From: an uncultured Holophagaceae bacterium
GTDB taxonomy: Bacteria; Acidobacteriota; Holophagae; Holophagales; Holophagaceae
DNA length: 64,000 nt
Direction: 5' to 3'
Assembly: GCA_903937385.1 (NCBI GenBank)
Contig: CAIZZF010000026.1
Span: 310,001 to 374,000 of the forward strand
Below the pieces are notes generated by a model that saw only the letters and a program-made list of their open reading frames with translations, was not told where the DNA came from and did no database searches. Positions 1 to 9,179 of this stretch are shown one piece after another. The number at the start of each line of letters is the position of its first letter. Positions within the stretch are counted from its first letter, which is position 1. The position numbers were made by a program, and so were the translations under genes.

Positions 1-879
1 GCCCTCGAACACCATATCGGCGTAGCTGCTCAGCATCACGCGGTCCTTGAACGTGCCGGGCTCACCCTCGTCGGCATTGCACACCACATAGCGCTCGGGA
101 GCTGGCGTGTCCCGGCAGGCCTCCCACTTGAGGGCGGCCTTGAAGCCCGCGCCGCCCCGGCCCCGGAGGTCGGAGCGGTAGAGCTCCTTCAGGGTCTCGT
201 CAGCGCCGCGCTTCCAGGCGATGCCCGAGGCAGGATCCACCGCCTCCTCGAACTGGATCGCCTTCAGCGTCTCATCCCCCCCGCGCAGCAGTGCGGACTT
301 GAGGGCCGCCCCGGGCTCGAAGGCACGGCGGAACAGCACATCGGAGCGGCGGAAGTTGTCCTCCACCAGGAACAGTTCCGGCGGCCAGTCCGAAACCGGC
401 GTCCGGGCCATGATGAGGTCCACCATGCGGTCCGCCCGCTCCCGGCTGAGCCGGGTCACCGGCCGACCATTCACCAGGGCCGCGGGTCCCTGGTCGCACA
501 TGCCGGTGCAGGAGGTGAAGTGGACGCTCACCCGACCGTCGCTTCGGACCCTTCCCAGCTTCACACCCAGGCGGCTGCAGAGGTACTTTCCGATTTCCTT
601 GTTGCCGAGCATGCGGTCCGTGATGTTGTCGCTGAGGTAGATAACGTAGTCGCCAAGGAAGCTGTCACTGAGGAACGAATAGAATCCCACCAGGCCCCGG
701 ATGTGGGCGCGTGTGACCCGGAGGTGTTCGGCAATGAGACCCACGGCCTCCTCGGATACCCAGTGGTAGGCGTGCTGGACCGCCACCAGGATCTGCAGCA
801 GCTCGCCAGCATCGCGGGGGTGCTTCTGCAGAATCTGCTGCACCGATTCCTGAGCTTGGGTCGTGACGGCTTGGGACAT
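1..879 (-). CDS. hoxF: HoxF-like NAD-linked hydrogenase diaphorase subunit (NuoE-NuoF fusion), 3' end outside window
   Basis: First 293 residues of a protein that joins a NuoE-like domain (about residues 1-150) to the start of a NuoF-like flavoprotein domain. The NuoE part has SCTGMCDQGPA, a CxxxC typical of HoxF-type 2Fe-2S domains. The NuoF part has LRGRGGAGFKAALKW and NADEGEPGTFKDR, the glycine-rich FMN/NAD(H) site. In the family this subunit passes electrons between NAD(H) and a cytoplasmic bidirectional NiFe hydrogenase (HoxFUYH) or a related FeFe or formate enzyme. The ATG at 879 follows a GGGGAGAAG ribosome site. The downstream genes that would decide the partner lie beyond position 1, so hydrogenase is inferred from the fused architecture. 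Electron-bifurcating hydrogenase (HydB/HymB) or NAD-dependent formate dehydrogenase subunits are alternatives. Confidence 0.8.
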   Translation of the reverse strand, partial: MSQAVTTQAQESVQQILQKHPRDAGELLQILVAVQHAYHWVSEEAVGLIAEHLRVTRAHIRGLVGFYSFLSDSFLGDYVIYLSDNITDRMLGNKEIGKYLCSRLGVKLGRVRSDGRVSVHFTSCTGMCDQGPAALVNGRPVTRLSRERADRMVDLIMARTPVSDWPPELFLVEDNFRRSDVLFRRAFEPGAALKSALLRGGDETLKAIQFEEAVDPASGIAWKRGADETLKELYRSDLRGRGGAGFKAALKWEACRDTPAPERYVVCNADEGEPGTFKDRVMLSSYADMVFEG

Positions 880-1072
880 GGGCTTCTCCCCGGGATAGGG
901 CCGGCACCACAAATCCGGCCCTGCTCACCGCGTGTGTCCAGCACACCCGGCGCCTGACTCCAAAGACGACTAAACCATCGCAAAACTATACCCAGCCCCC
1001 CCATGAACACAACCCGGCATCTCGCCAGGTTGTAATAAAGACCCTGAATCCGAATTTTTTCGGGGATCTCTT

Positions 1073-1924
1073 TCAGAGGATGGAGGCTCGCCGGTAGAGC
1101 TCAGAGGCAGGCAGGCCCAGGTGCTTGGCCAGGGGCTTGACCGCATCCCGAAGGGTCATGCCACCCTCCCGCGCAGCGGCGAGGAAGGCCTTGGCCCAGA
1201 GCGGTAGCTCCTCACCCTCGGAGTCCGGGATGCCGTCCGTGACCACGCGCTTGGCCCCGGCCCCGGCCAGCACCAGCACCATCTCCCCGCGGTCCTCACG
1301 GCCCAGTTGGACCTTGACCTGGGCGGGCGTGCCCCGGTACCAGGTTTCATGCAGCTTGGTCAGCTCGCGGCCCAGGGCGATCTCCCGATCCGGCAGCAGA
1401 GCTTCCAGGTCGGCCAGGGTGTCGTGGATGCGGTGGGGCGTCTCGAAGACCACCATGGTCTCTTCCTCGGCCCCCAGCTGCTTCAGCAGCGTGCGCCGCG
1501 GCTCGCTGCGGCTGGGCAGGTAGCCCCGGAAGCTGAAGCTGTGGCAGGGGAGGCCCGAGGCCACCACCGCCAGCAGCACCGCCGAGGCGCCGGGCAGTAC
1601 GGTGACTTTCGCACCCGCGGCCCGGGCGGCCCGGGCGAGCTCGAAGCCCGGGTCGTTGATGCCGGGCATGCCCGCGTCGCTGCAGTAGGCCACGGTACGG
1701 CCCGCGGCCAGCTCCAGGCCCAGGCGCTCGTAGGCCGCGGCGCCCGCGTGGTCATCGAAGCGCAGCAGCGGCTTGTCGATCTCCAGGTGCTTCAGCAGGC
1801 CGCCGGTGCGGCGGGTGTCCTCGCAGGCCACCAGGTCGGCGCCAGCCAGGGCCTCCTTCGCGCGGTCCGTGAGGTCGCCGAGGTTGCCAATGGGGGTGGG
1901 GACAAGGATGAGGTGGCCGGTCAT
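1073..1924 (-). CDS. rsmI: 16S rRNA (cytidine1402-2'-O)-methyltransferase
   Basis: A 283-residue protein, normal length for RsmI, which 2'-O-methylates C1402 in the ribosomal P site using S-adenosylmethionine. The N-terminus LILVPTPIGNLGDLTDRA and the following CEDTRRTGGLLKHLEI are the family signature, and the GMPGINDPG segment is part of the tetrapyrrole-methylase-like SAM fold. The ATG is preceded by GGGGAGCT. It stands between the divergent hox gene and a GAF-domain gene on the same strand, with no sign of an operon partner. The assignment is secure from sequence motifs. Confidence 0.95.
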   Translation of the reverse strand: MTGHLILVPTPIGNLGDLTDRAKEALAGADLVACEDTRRTGGLLKHLEIDKPLLRFDDHAGAAAYERLGLELAAGRTVAYCSDAGMPGINDPGFELARAARAAGAKVTVLPGASAVLLAVVASGLPCHSFSFRGYLPSRSEPRRTLLKQLGAEEETMVVFETPHRIHDTLADLEALLPDREIALGRELTKLHETWYRGTPAQVKVQLGREDRGEMVLVLAGAGAKRVVTDGIPDSEGEELPLWAKAFLAAAREGGMTLRDAVKPLAKHLGLPASELYRRASIL

Positions 1925-1981
1925 AGCTCCCCAGTCTGGCAGGCCTGGGCCAGGTGCGTCCCGAGAGCCCCCAACGAGGCC

Positions 1982-3091
1982 CTAGGCCCGCCGCAGGGTA
2001 GGCGGCTGCCAGGGCTTGGGGGCCGCGACGACGAGCGCCGCCGGCCGCGGCCGGGCCGAGCTGTCCTCGCCGAGGCCGGGCGGCAGCACCCAGACCAGCC
2101 CGGGGTTTGCCATGGCGCGGCTGGCGGCCAGCGCGGCGTCAAGGCTGGCCCGGCAGGACTCGAGGCCTAGGCCCTCGGTGCCTGGCACCCAGAGGGTGGC
2201 GCCCATGGGCGCACCATCGAGCTGGGACCGCATCCGCAGCAGCAGCACGTGGGCGATGCTGCGGGGCGTGTGCTGGAAGATGATCATGAACCGGCCCGGC
2301 GCCAGGCGCACCACCAGGTCCCCGGCCCGGATGCCTTCGGCAGCCTGGCGGACCTTGGCTGCATCTTTGCGGCTCTTCATCGCCACGTGGCACTCGGCCA
2401 CCACCAGGCTCTCCGGCCGATGGTCCGAGGCCAGCATCGCCTTCTCCCAGATCTCCAGGTAGCGCAGGTTCGGCAGGTCGGTGTCCGGATCCCGGGTGGA
2501 GCTGTCCTCCATCACCGCCTGGGTGATGGCGAGGGCGTCCTCCAGGCGGGTCAGCGACTGCTTCAGGTCCTCGATCTCGAGCATCCGGCTGATGAAGCCC
2601 GAGACAGCCTCAAGGAGGGTGAAGGCTGTCCGGGGGAAGGTCTGCGGCTGGTCGAAGAAGGCGAAGAGCAGCGCCCGGACCCCGTCGCCCTGCCGAAGCG
2701 CACAGCCGAGCGCAGCCTGGTGGGGGAGGCCCGTCAGTTCGGCTTTCTTCCGGGTGTGGGAATCGGCCCGGAAGTCCTTGACCACGAGGACCCGATCCGG
2801 ATGTTCGAGGAGCCAGTCGCAGAGTGGACCGACCGGCGCCGGTGCCGCGTCGTCGGTGCCCTCGGGCCACCACCAGCGGGTATCCACGGAGCCCTGGGAG
2901 ACCATGACGAGGGTGGTCTGGGAGGCGCCCAGGTGCTTCACCAGCAGCTCCAGGCTGTGGGAGAGGAAGAAGGGATCGCCGACGCCCCCGGCCTGGATCA
3001 AGGTGTGGATGGCGCTGGAGAGGCGCTCGAGGTGGCCCGCGCGCGGGGCAAACCGTCTCAGGTAGCGGTTCTGCAGTCGTCGATCCGCCAA
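1982..3091 (-). CDS. GAF domain protein with degenerate GGDEF-like C-terminus
   Basis: About 369 residues, cytoplasmic, without a signal peptide. Residues roughly 30-180 look like a GAF domain (small-ligand or redox sensing), followed by a short coiled coil and a diguanylate-cyclase-like region starting DPDTDLPNLRYLEIWEKA, which matches the usual DxLTGLPNRR entry of GGDEF domains. At the place of the catalytic GG(D/E)EF loop the sequence reads APGRF, so cyclase activity is not expected. The chosen start is TTG at 3091, after GGAGGG. A longer reading frame runs to 3295 but would overlap the upstream DUF218 gene by more than 100 bases. Likely a regulatory or scaffold protein; the ligand is unknown. 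Confidence 0.6.
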   Translation of the reverse strand: MADRRLQNRYLRRFAPRAGHLERLSSAIHTLIQAGGVGDPFFLSHSLELLVKHLGASQTTLVMVSQGSVDTRWWWPEGTDDAAPAPVGPLCDWLLEHPDRVLVVKDFRADSHTRKKAELTGLPHQAALGCALRQGDGVRALLFAFFDQPQTFPRTAFTLLEAVSGFISRMLEIEDLKQSLTRLEDALAITQAVMEDSSTRDPDTDLPNLRYLEIWEKAMLASDHRPESLVVAECHVAMKSRKDAAKVRQAAEGIRAGDLVVRLAPGRFMIIFQHTPRSIAHVLLLRMRSQLDGAPMGATLWVPGTEGLGLESCRASLDAALAASRAMANPGLVWVLPPGLGEDSSARPRPAALVVAAPKPWQPPTLRRA

Positions 3092-3186
3092 GCCATCCCT
3101 CCAGGACACCGTTGCCCCCTTCTCGGCACCCCCAGGGCTCGGGATGAACTCCAGCAGGTCTTGCAACGACCGAGCATAGCCGCCCT

Positions 3187-3918
3187 TCAGGTCACCCGAT
3201 CGAGCTGCTGCCGGCTGCCCAGCAGCCGCGTGTAAAGCATGCCCGTGTGATACCAGTGCAGGAGAAAGGCCTCTCCTGCCGCCCGCGCCCACCATGCGGA
3301 GGTCCCCGGACCCGGCGGCGCCAACCGCGCCGCGCTGCAGCTCACGTCCAGATCGAGGCCCCGGGCCGTGGTCCCCGCCCGGGCCAGGTGCAGGGGATCC
3401 GACACCAGCAGCAGGGTCCGCCAGGCGGCCTTCCGCATCTGGATCCGGACATTGAAGAGGTTCTCCAGGGTGTGCTGGCTGCGGTCCTCCAGCAGCAGCG
3501 CCTCGGCGGGGAGGCCCCGCGCCAGGAGCCAGTCCCGGCCCGCTTCGGCCTCACTGCGCGCGGCAGTCCCCGTGGTGCCGCCGGCGATAAACAGGCGGGG
3601 CGCAAAGCCCTGGCGCCAGAGATCCTCGGCATGGGCCAGCCGGGCCAGGAAGACCGGGGTCAGGGCGTCATGGTCCAGACGCCGCCCCAGCACGAGGATG
3701 GCATCCACCGGAGCCGCCTCCTCGCCCCGGGCAGCCCGCAGGACCTGCCAGAGCCGAACCAGCCAGGGCAGTCCGGCCAGCCCCAGGCAGCTCAGCAGGG
3801 CCAAGGCAAGGGAAGCGGCCCCGCCAGGTCCCAGCTTCTGCCAGAAGGTGGCACGGGGCGGCGCCGCATAGACCCCCTTGGAGCCCTTCCCGCTCGCGCT
3901 GTCATCCTGGCCGCCCAT
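3187..3918 (-). CDS. DUF218 / ElyC-SanA-YdcF family membrane protein
   Basis: About 243 residues. A hydrophobic segment (near residues 30-55) is followed by a DUF218 domain: AILVLG, FIAGGTTGTAARSEAEAG, and EDRSQHTLENLFNV, which corresponds to the family pattern with SEA and an acidic Glu followed by S-x-[NH]-T-x-EN. Relatives (SanA, ElyC, YdcF) act at the cell envelope and are linked to barrier function or undecaprenyl-carrier metabolism, but their chemistry is poorly defined. The start is taken as the ATG at 3918, just before a plausible N-terminal anchor. An open frame extends to 4128, but that part runs through the presumed terminator of glnK. Confidence 0.75.
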   Translation of the reverse strand: MGGQDDSASGKGSKGVYAAPPRATFWQKLGPGGAASLALALLSCLGLAGLPWLVRLWQVLRAARGEEAAPVDAILVLGRRLDHDALTPVFLARLAHAEDLWRQGFAPRLFIAGGTTGTAARSEAEAGRDWLLARGLPAEALLLEDRSQHTLENLFNVRIQMRKAAWRTLLLVSDPLHLARAGTTARGLDLDVSCSAARLAPPGPGTSAWWARAAGEAFLLHWYHTGMLYTRLLGSRQQLDRVT

Positions 3919-3993
3919 GGTTCCGTTGTAGCACCCCCGGCGCGGGGGCGCCCCTGGGGATCTTCCCCACGCCGGGGGAAAGCCTTCAACCAG

Positions 3994-4032
3994 AAGGGCA
4001 CGGAGGGCGGCAAGCCGCCTTCCGTGCCCTTT
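3994..4032 (-). terminator. Probable terminator of the amtB-glnK operon
   Basis: An 18-bp stem with one mismatch (arms AAGGGCACGGAGGGCGGC and GCCGCCTTCCGTGCCCTT) with a very short loop, placed about 40 bases past the glnK stop. The U-tract is weak, so termination may be partial. Confidence 0.6.
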
Positions 4033-4069
4033 CGGTGTTCCATGAGAATCCCTGTGGGAGGGAGGATCC

Positions 4070-4423
4070 TCACGGCCCGATGGCGGCGCTGCCGGTTTCG
4101 CCTGTGCGCACCCGGTAGCAGTCTTCAAGGTTCAGGACGAAGACCTTGCCGTCGCCCAGGTGGCTGGGCTCCGACTTGGCAGCGGTGATGATGGCCTGCA
4201 CCGCTGGCTTCACGAACTCTTCGTTGACGGCGATCTCCAGCTTCACCTTGGGGAGCAGTCGGACCAGGCCGATCTTGTTGCCCCGGAACTGCTCGGCGAA
4301 GCCCTTCTGCGTGCCGCAGCCGCGGACATCCGAGACGGTCATCAGGTAGATCTCCTGGGCCACCAGGGCGGCCTGGACCGCCTCGAACTTATCCGGGCGG
4401 ATGATGGCGATGATCATTTTCAT
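4070..4423 (-). CDS. glnK: PII nitrogen regulatory protein
   Basis: A 117-residue PII protein. PII trimers bind ATP/ADP and 2-oxoglutarate and, in the GlnK branch, plug the ammonium channel AmtB when nitrogen is plentiful. Visible motifs are GTQKGFAEQFRG at the start of the T-loop, LLPKVKLEI, and the C-terminal YRVRTGETGSAAI nucleotide-site signature. Counting from the Met, position 51 is Ile, where many PII proteins carry the uridylylated Tyr51, and position 49 is Asn where cyanobacteria have the phosphorylated Ser. Covalent control at those sites is therefore unlikely. It lies 48 bases after amtB, which supports the GlnK naming. The ribosome site AGGAG lies 6 bases before the ATG. Confidence 0.93.
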   Translation of the reverse strand: MKMIIAIIRPDKFEAVQAALVAQEIYLMTVSDVRGCGTQKGFAEQFRGNKIGLVRLLPKVKLEIAVNEEFVKPAVQAIITAAKSEPSHLGDGKVFVLNLEDCYRVRTGETGSAAIGP

Positions 4424-4471
4424 GGGGAACTCCTCTCACGTGATGTTGGGCAGGGATGGCTCAGCTTCCGC

Positions 4472-6151
4472 TCACTTCTTGGAGGCCGGAACCTTCAGGG
4501 GGGCACCGGCGGGCGCAGACAGGGCCGAGATCACGTATTCGGGGTAGGCCGAGATGCCGTGCTCATGGAGGTCCATGCCGTCGTGCTCACCGTCCTCCGA
4601 GAGCCGCAGGAGGCCGAAGGCGTCGATGGCCTTCATGACTGCGTAGCTGACCGTGAAGGTGGCGATGGTGACGATGGCGCTGCCGATGACCTGCGCGATG
4701 AGCACCTTGGAGCCGCCGCCGTAGAAGAGGCCCGTGAGCTTGCTGGAAAGGTCGGGGGCGATGGGGTCACTGCCGATGGCGGAGAACTGGCCGCTGGCGA
4801 AGAGGCCCAGGGAGAGGGTGCCCCAGATGCCGTTGACCATGTGCACCGGCACGGCGCCGATGGGATCATCGATGCGGAGGTATTCCAGCAGGTCCACGGC
4901 CAGGATCACGATGATGCCCGCGATGCCGCCGATGATGACGGAGCCGAAGGGGCTCACCCAGTAGCAGGGGGCAGTGATGGCCACCAGGCCGGCCAGGAAG
5001 CCGTTGGTGATGGAGCCCGGATCCCACTTGCCGGTGCGGAAGTAGATGTAGAACACCGCCGTCAGGGCTGCGGCGCAGGCTGCCAGGGTGGTGTTGGCGG
5101 ACACCCGGCCGATGCCTTCGAAGTCCATGGCGGACAGGGTGCTGCCGGGGTTGAAGCCATACCAGCCGAACCAGAGCAGCAGGCCGCCGCAGACGGCGAT
5201 GGTGAGGTCATGGGGCGTCATGGGGCCGCCGCCGTCCCGCTTGAACTTGCGACCGATGCGGGGGCCCAGGACCAGGGCGCCTGCCAGAGCCACGGAGCCG
5301 CCGATGGTGTGGACCACGGTGGAGCCGGCGAAGTCATGGAAGTTCATGCCCAGACCGGGGAGGAACTTGCCGGCGCTGCCCATGGTGGCCAGGAAGCCGT
5401 CAGGACCCCAGGCCCAGTGGCCGATGATGGGGTAGATGAAACCCGAGACGCAGAAGCTGTAGAGGATGTCGCCGATGAAGTCGGTGCGGCCGATCATGGC
5501 GCCGGAGGTGATGGTCGAGCAGGTGTCAGCGAAGGCGAACTGGAAGATCCAGTGGGCCAGGAGGGCGACGCCCGTGGTTCCGTAGGTGACGGGGACACCC
5601 TTGAGGAAGAACCAGTGGTAGCCGATGAAGCCGTTGCCCTCGCTGAACATGAAGGCATAGCCAAAGGCCCAGAAGAGGATGCCGCAGAGAGCCGTGTCAA
5701 ACACGCACTCCACCAGCACGTTCACGGTCTCCCGGGAGCGGCAGAAGCCCGCCTCCAGCATGACGAAGCCCACCTGCATGGCGAAGACGAGGAAGGCGGC
5801 GATCAGGGTCCAGACCGTGTTGAGTGGGTTGACGATGTCCTTGGCGAGCACCACCGGCGCAGCGGGGGCAGCAGCAGGAGCAGTAGCCGCGGCGGGAGCA
5901 GCGGGGGCGGCCTCAGCGGGAGCCGCCACGGCGGCGGGGGCGGGAGCAGGTGAATCCGCATGGGCGGGGGTCCCGTTGAACATCATCGGCAGGACGATCA
6001 TCATGCCGAGAACCGCCGCCATGCCCAGCATCTTGCCGGAGGCCAGGACGAAGCCGTAGCGCCGCCACTCCGGGTCCTTCATGCGGTCGGCCAGTCGGGC
6101 CAGCTTGTTCTTGAATGAGAGCTTCTCGCTCCCTCGGGTGCAACTTGCCAT
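4472..6151 (-). CDS. amtB: Ammonium transporter with N-terminal Ala/Pro-rich extension
   Basis: A 559-residue Amt channel in the inner membrane. The conserved core starts near residue 105 (NTVWTLIAAFLVFAMQVGF). The twin pore histidines lie in DFAGSTVVHTIGG and VPVHMVNGIWGT. The first 100 residues hold a cytoplasmic stretch, one hydrophobic segment near residues 36-60, and a long Ala/Pro-rich linker; most Amt proteins have only a short signal here. The ATG follows GGAG with 7-base spacing. It sits between a TorF-type porin gene and glnK. The sigma54 promoter at 7396-7411 probably drives the whole unit, so expression under nitrogen limitation is expected. Confidence 0.95.
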   Translation of the reverse strand: MASCTRGSEKLSFKNKLARLADRMKDPEWRRYGFVLASGKMLGMAAVLGMMIVLPMMFNGTPAHADSPAPAPAAVAAPAEAAPAAPAAATAPAAAPAAPVVLAKDIVNPLNTVWTLIAAFLVFAMQVGFVMLEAGFCRSRETVNVLVECVFDTALCGILFWAFGYAFMFSEGNGFIGYHWFFLKGVPVTYGTTGVALLAHWIFQFAFADTCSTITSGAMIGRTDFIGDILYSFCVSGFIYPIIGHWAWGPDGFLATMGSAGKFLPGLGMNFHDFAGSTVVHTIGGSVALAGALVLGPRIGRKFKRDGGGPMTPHDLTIAVCGGLLLWFGWYGFNPGSTLSAMDFEGIGRVSANTTLAACAAALTAVFYIYFRTGKWDPGSITNGFLAGLVAITAPCYWVSPFGSVIIGGIAGIIVILAVDLLEYLRIDDPIGAVPVHMVNGIWGTLSLGLFASGQFSAIGSDPIAPDLSSKLTGLFYGGGSKVLIAQVIGSAIVTIATFTVSYAVMKAIDAFGLLRLSEDGEHDGMDLHEHGISAYPEYVISALSAPAGAPLKVPASKK

Positions 6152-6181
6152 CGCAGGCTCCAGGAAAAGGGGGATGAGGTT

Positions 6182-6197
6182 GCGGCAGAGCTGCCGC
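6182..6197 (-). other. Small intercistronic hairpin between the porin gene and amtB
   Basis: Perfect 7-bp stem GCGGCAG/CTGCCGC with a 2-base loop in the 87-base gap between the TorF-like gene and amtB. It has no U-tract. It could tune the mRNA ratio or stability; no function can be shown. Confidence 0.3.
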
Positions 6198-6238
6198 CGG
6201 GACTGGACTTCGGTCTCGGCTGCGGCTCGGTTCCAGGC

Positions 6239-7051
6239 CTAGAAAGCCTTGGTGATGGTGAGGGTCACGCGGCTCTTGCCGATGTTGTTCCCCAGGGGGT
6301 TCTTGTAGGCGACGTCCTTGGTGTCGGCGTTGGTGCCGGCCAGGGCGAAGGTGTAGCCCTTGATCTCCTTGGCCAGGCCCAGCTTGTAGTCGGTGTAGTC
6401 GAGCGGGCTGTTGCCGGTGCCAGCGTAGGTGGTCTTGCCACCGTGAGCCAGCACGGTCCAGCCACTCTCACCCAAGGGGATGGCCAGGCTCAGGTCGATG
6501 TAGCTGGAGCCATCCGCCTTGGCGACGCCGAAGTTGCCGGCGCTGAGCACCCGGGAATACTTGAGGCTGGCCCAGCTGTAGCTGAGGCCCAGGTAGCCCT
6601 CGGTGGTGTTGGGGCTGGTGATGCTGACGTGGGAGTAGTCGCCGGGGTAGAGGTAGCGGATGGCGCCAATATCCAGGGTCCAGTCCTTGGCGAAGGCCCA
6701 CTTGTAGCCGCCGAACACATCCACCTCGACGCCGGCGGAAATCGTTCCGACCCCTGCGTCGGCCAGCCAGGAGATGTTGCTACTGGCCAAGCTCAGGTAC
6801 CAGCCATCCGCGTGGGCCAGATCGATCTCAGCCTGCACGGTGGGCCTGCCATCCGTCTGGGTGAGACCCCGGAAGATGTACTGAGAACCCAGGGTGGCGG
6901 TACCCGTCACGGCGAAGCCCAGGAAGGAGGGAGGCGCCGGTGCTGCGGGGGCGGGCGCTGGGGCCGCTACCGGCGCGACCACCGGGGGGGTCTGGGCCTG
7001 GAGGCTGCCGCACAAGGCGGCCACGAAGGACAGGATGGAACGAAGGCGCAT
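6239..7051 (-). CDS. TorF-family putative outer-membrane porin
   Basis: About 270 residues with a signal peptide (MRLRSILSFVAALCGSLQAQ) and a short Pro/Ala linker. The rest looks like a beta-barrel of the TorF/Gcw_chp family: FAVTGTATLGSQYIFRGLTQ near the start and alternating aromatic strands ending in a final strand with terminal Phe (VTLTITKAF), as expected for BAM recognition. The ATG at 7051 has an AGGAG six bases upstream; a TTG two codons earlier is less likely. It lies between a tiny exported peptide gene and amtB in one probable nitrogen-regulated operon. This suggests, but does not prove, passage of ammonium or small nitrogen compounds. Confidence 0.75.
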   Translation of the reverse strand: MRLRSILSFVAALCGSLQAQTPPVVAPVAAPAPAPAAPAPPSFLGFAVTGTATLGSQYIFRGLTQTDGRPTVQAEIDLAHADGWYLSLASSNISWLADAGVGTISAGVEVDVFGGYKWAFAKDWTLDIGAIRYLYPGDYSHVSITSPNTTEGYLGLSYSWASLKYSRVLSAGNFGVAKADGSSYIDLSLAIPLGESGWTVLAHGGKTTYAGTGNSPLDYTDYKLGLAKEIKGYTFALAGTNADTKDVAYKNPLGNNIGKSRVTLTITKAF

Positions 7052-7104
7052 GAACAACTCCTAGAGGGGGGGGAGGCGACAGGTGGAAGGTGGGAGGTGC
7101 AGGA

Positions 7105-7257
7105 CTACCGGGGCGCCTGGACGCCCTGGCTCTGGGCAGGCTCAATCTGGCTGCCCTGCAGGGAGCCAGAACATGTATCGGCCGCAAAGACCAGCGTCGA
7201 TAGGGCCAGCAGGGCCACGACCATGGCGAGGGTGCGGGAAAGGATCCGCCGATTCAT
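7105..7257 (-). CDS. 50-residue exported peptide of unknown function
   Basis: The ATG at 7257 has a strong GGAGG site 7 bases upstream. The first 26 residues (MNRRILSRTLAMVVALLALS, then TLVFAA) form a clean signal peptide with a likely AFA-A cleavage site, leaving a mature part of about 25 residues that is polar, Gln-rich and has one Cys. It is the first gene after the sigma54 promoter at 7396-7411 and is followed by the TorF-like porin. A longer open frame back to 7476 would start upstream of the promoter and is rejected. No family is recognised. It could be a true secreted peptide or a leader whose translation matters for the downstream mRNA. Confidence 0.6.
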   Translation of the reverse strand: MNRRILSRTLAMVVALLALSTLVFAADTCSGSLQGSQIEPAQSQGVQAPR

Positions 7258-7395
7258 CCGAGTGCCTCCTTCATCTGACCGGAGGAGGTTGGGTTCCCAG
7301 GGGGGGGCGTCACTGACGATCCACTGATCCAGGTTCCCGGGGCCGCCCCGGTGGTCCGCAGGGGCCGGCCATCGACCCCTCTTGGCACTTCCCTG

Positions 7396-7411
7396 AGCAG
7401 GGGCCGTGCCA
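7396..7411 (-). promoter_or_regulatory. Sigma54 (-24/-12) promoter of the peptide-porin-amtB-glnK operon
   Basis: The minus strand reads TGGCACGGCCCCTGCT, matching the sigma54 consensus TGGCACG-N4-TTGC with one difference (CTGC for TTGC) and correct GG/GC spacing. It lies about 140 bases before the small exported peptide gene and directly after a sigma54 activator gene on the same strand. No clear NifA upstream site (TGT-N10-ACA) was found nearby by eye. Confidence 0.75.
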
Positions 7412-7530
7412 GTGGGTATCGGGAACTCGTATAAATATTTTATTATTATTATTATTTGGCTTAGATGAAATATCAATTATCAGGCCTAGACGATCAATAC
7501 CATCAATTTTGTAACTATTTTGAAATACTA

Positions 7531-9099
<1,569 letters not shown>

Positions 9100-9117
9100 G
9101 GAGCCTCCAGGATGCGA

Positions 9118-9163
9118 ATTACAAAATTGTATGTCAACTCACATTGTCATACAATTTTGTAAT
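9118..9163. promoter_or_regulatory. Paired palindromic operators in the promoter of the NifA-like gene
   Basis: Two 16-base arms, ATTACAAAATTGTATG (9118-9133) and CATACAATTTTGTAAT (9148-9163), are exact reverse complements 14 bases apart. Each arm contains its own palindrome (TACAAAATTGTA and TACAATTTTGTA), with centres 30 bases apart, about three helical turns. On the minus strand a TTGACA (9137-9132) overlaps the inner edge of one arm and could be a -35 element, with a weak CATCCT 17 bases further. This looks like a cooperative repressor or autoregulatory site rather than a terminator of typA: the stem is AT-rich, the loop long, and no U-tract follows. Confidence 0.6.
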
Positions 9164-9179
9164 GTTTCCTAGAGCCTAT

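Noticed and set aside
4160-5953. A 597-residue plus-strand frame opposite glnK-amtB
   Set aside because: Shadow of the amtB codons; no ribosome site and no recognisable domain.
7412-7530. NifA upstream activator sequences (TGT-N10-ACA) before the sigma54 promoter
   Set aside because: TGT and ACA trinucleotides occur in this AT-rich stretch, but none with 10-base spacing.
9118-9163. The long inverted repeat considered as the terminator of typA
   Set aside because: The stem is AT-rich with a 14-base loop and no U-tract; each arm is itself palindromic and a candidate -35 box overlaps it, which fits operators better.
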